Assembly: GCA_024655965.1 (NCBI GenBank)
Contig: JANLFL010000003.1
Location: forward strand, 1 to 64,000
Source of the DNA: Caldisericota bacterium
GTDB taxonomy: Bacteria; Caldisericota; JANLFM01
Direction of reading: 5' to 3'
DNA length: 64,000 nt
The position numbers and the translations under genes were made by a program. Position 1 is the stretch's first letter; every line of letters begins with the position of its first letter. The notes under the pieces were generated by a model that saw only the letters and a program-made list of their open reading frames with translations, did no database searches and was not told where the DNA came from. This document shows, one piece after another, positions 63,413 through 64,000 of this stretch.

Positions 63413-64000
63413 TTAAAAAATCTTTCCCCAAAGTTCCCCAAGAAATTTGGAAAAGCCCAGAAAGGTGAATCCCCGTTCCTTCACCAGGGCTTTGGTAGCG
63501 GCGGACCTGGGGTCGGTTTGAAAGAGGTCTTCAGGAAGATGGTACAGGGTTTTCAACTCCTGGAAATCGCGCTCCTCAGTTGACCTCCTCGGTTTCTTCC
63601 CCAGCATGTTCTGCATCAGGGTCTCCCCCAGGGGAAAAAAGGAATGCTTCCCCAGGATAATGGTGAATGCCAGCTTCCCTTCCTGGGGATTTTCCTCAAC
63701 CTCCTTGATATACCTTTCGAAAAGGTCCCTTCCCAGGCCCTTTTTACGGTGAACCTCATGGACGGCGAAAAAGGATAGGTAAATCCCCAGGTTGATTTTT
63801 TTGGGGATTTTAAAGTTTTTCTCAACCAGGGAAGAAATGCTTTGGACGGAAAGCTCCTCAATGGTTCCATCTTGGGAAATTCGGGGGGAAAAGAATAACT
63901 GGTCCTTAAGCCTTTCCCAGGGAAAAAATTTTATGACCAATCCTCCCAAAAATTCTCCTTCCCCTGATCTGAGGCCGAATAGCTTTAAGTTTTTTCCCTG
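63413..64000 (-). CDS. GNAT-family N-acetyltransferase, 5' end outside window
   Basis: The frame is open to the window edge on the - strand, so the first residues are missing. 'LAFTIILG' and 'YLSFFAVHEVHRKKGLGRDLF' with 'ERYIKEVEEN' form GNAT motif A (R/Q-x-x-G-x-G/A acetyl-CoA loop, here 'HRKKGLG'). GNAT enzymes move acetyl groups from acetyl-CoA to amines. The visible part is about 195 residues, including a C-terminal region 'TKALVKERGFTFLGFSKFLG' typical of motif B. Substrate unknown; it may belong to an operon with the lipoprotein gene 58 nt downstream. Confidence 0.75.
   Translation of the reverse strand, partial: QGKNLKLFGLRSGEGEFLGGLVIKFFPWERLKDQLFFSPRISQDGTIEELSVQSISSLVEKNFKIPKKINLGIYLSFFAVHEVHRKKGLGRDLFERYIKEVEENPQEGKLAFTIILGKHSFFPLGETLMQNMLGKKPRRSTEERDFQELKTLYHLPEDLFQTDPRSAATKALVKERGFTFLGFSKFLGELWGKIF

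Overview
This window is a bacterial chromosomal segment of roughly 48-50% GC. It looks like a thermophilic or deep-branching lineage, but I cannot assign a phylum from sequence alone. Supporting this are a complete 16S-23S-5S rRNA operon with no spacer tRNA, a group I intron with a LAGLIDADG gene in the 23S gene at the position occupied in Thermotoga, a CIRCE element in front of lon, frequent TTG starts, an SLH-domain remnant, 'copper amine oxidase N-terminal' stalk domains, and a lipoprotein with a lipobox. The proteins are typical of monoderm-like or candidate-phylum bacteria.

Layout. 1-4600 is accessory DNA. It holds two tyrosine-recombinase 3' ends (one broken), small orphan genes bracketed by GC hairpins, an IS110-like transposase remnant, and an exported protein gene with two in-frame stops. 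4858-11423 holds a comB-like gene and a sugar-catabolism regulon: SDR and FGGY kinase on the + strand; dapA-like aldolase, deoC and a SorC-type regulator on the - strand. Both operons begin with a good sigma-70 promoter followed 6-7 nt later by the same 30-bp operator-like palindrome. 11918-12695 is a junction between an SLH-domain remnant and a HIRAN-domain gene. 12926-17252 has tRNA-Arg, an aldo/keto reductase-MarR pair, an unusual primase-ligase fusion with a small unknown partner, tRNA-Lys and tRNA-Leu.

17291-35811 is housekeeping: tig-clpP, lon (CIRCE), a membrane protein, thrS, infC-rpmI-rplT-pheS-pheT behind an attenuator-like leader, mpg, mutS2, a TetR-controlled epimerase/SDR double-domain protein, and tyrS. 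35967-43422 is envelope-related: a TPM-domain coiled-coil protein, PspA, and a 1433-residue anchored surface protein. 43554-50868 is a five-gene MoxR/DUF58/BatA-type operon. 50888-56863 is the rRNA operon with its promoter, RNase III processing stems and intron. 57280-64000 holds exported stalk-domain proteins, a ferritin-like/VIT1 iron transporter, a lipoprotein and a truncated GNAT acetyltransferase.

The least ordinary elements are the primase-ligase fusion, whose ligase half ends right after motif V and whose primase half lacks the expected His; the two-operon regulon with matched operators; and the 23S intron. Many starts were moved from the longest reading frame to the codon with the better ribosome-binding site.
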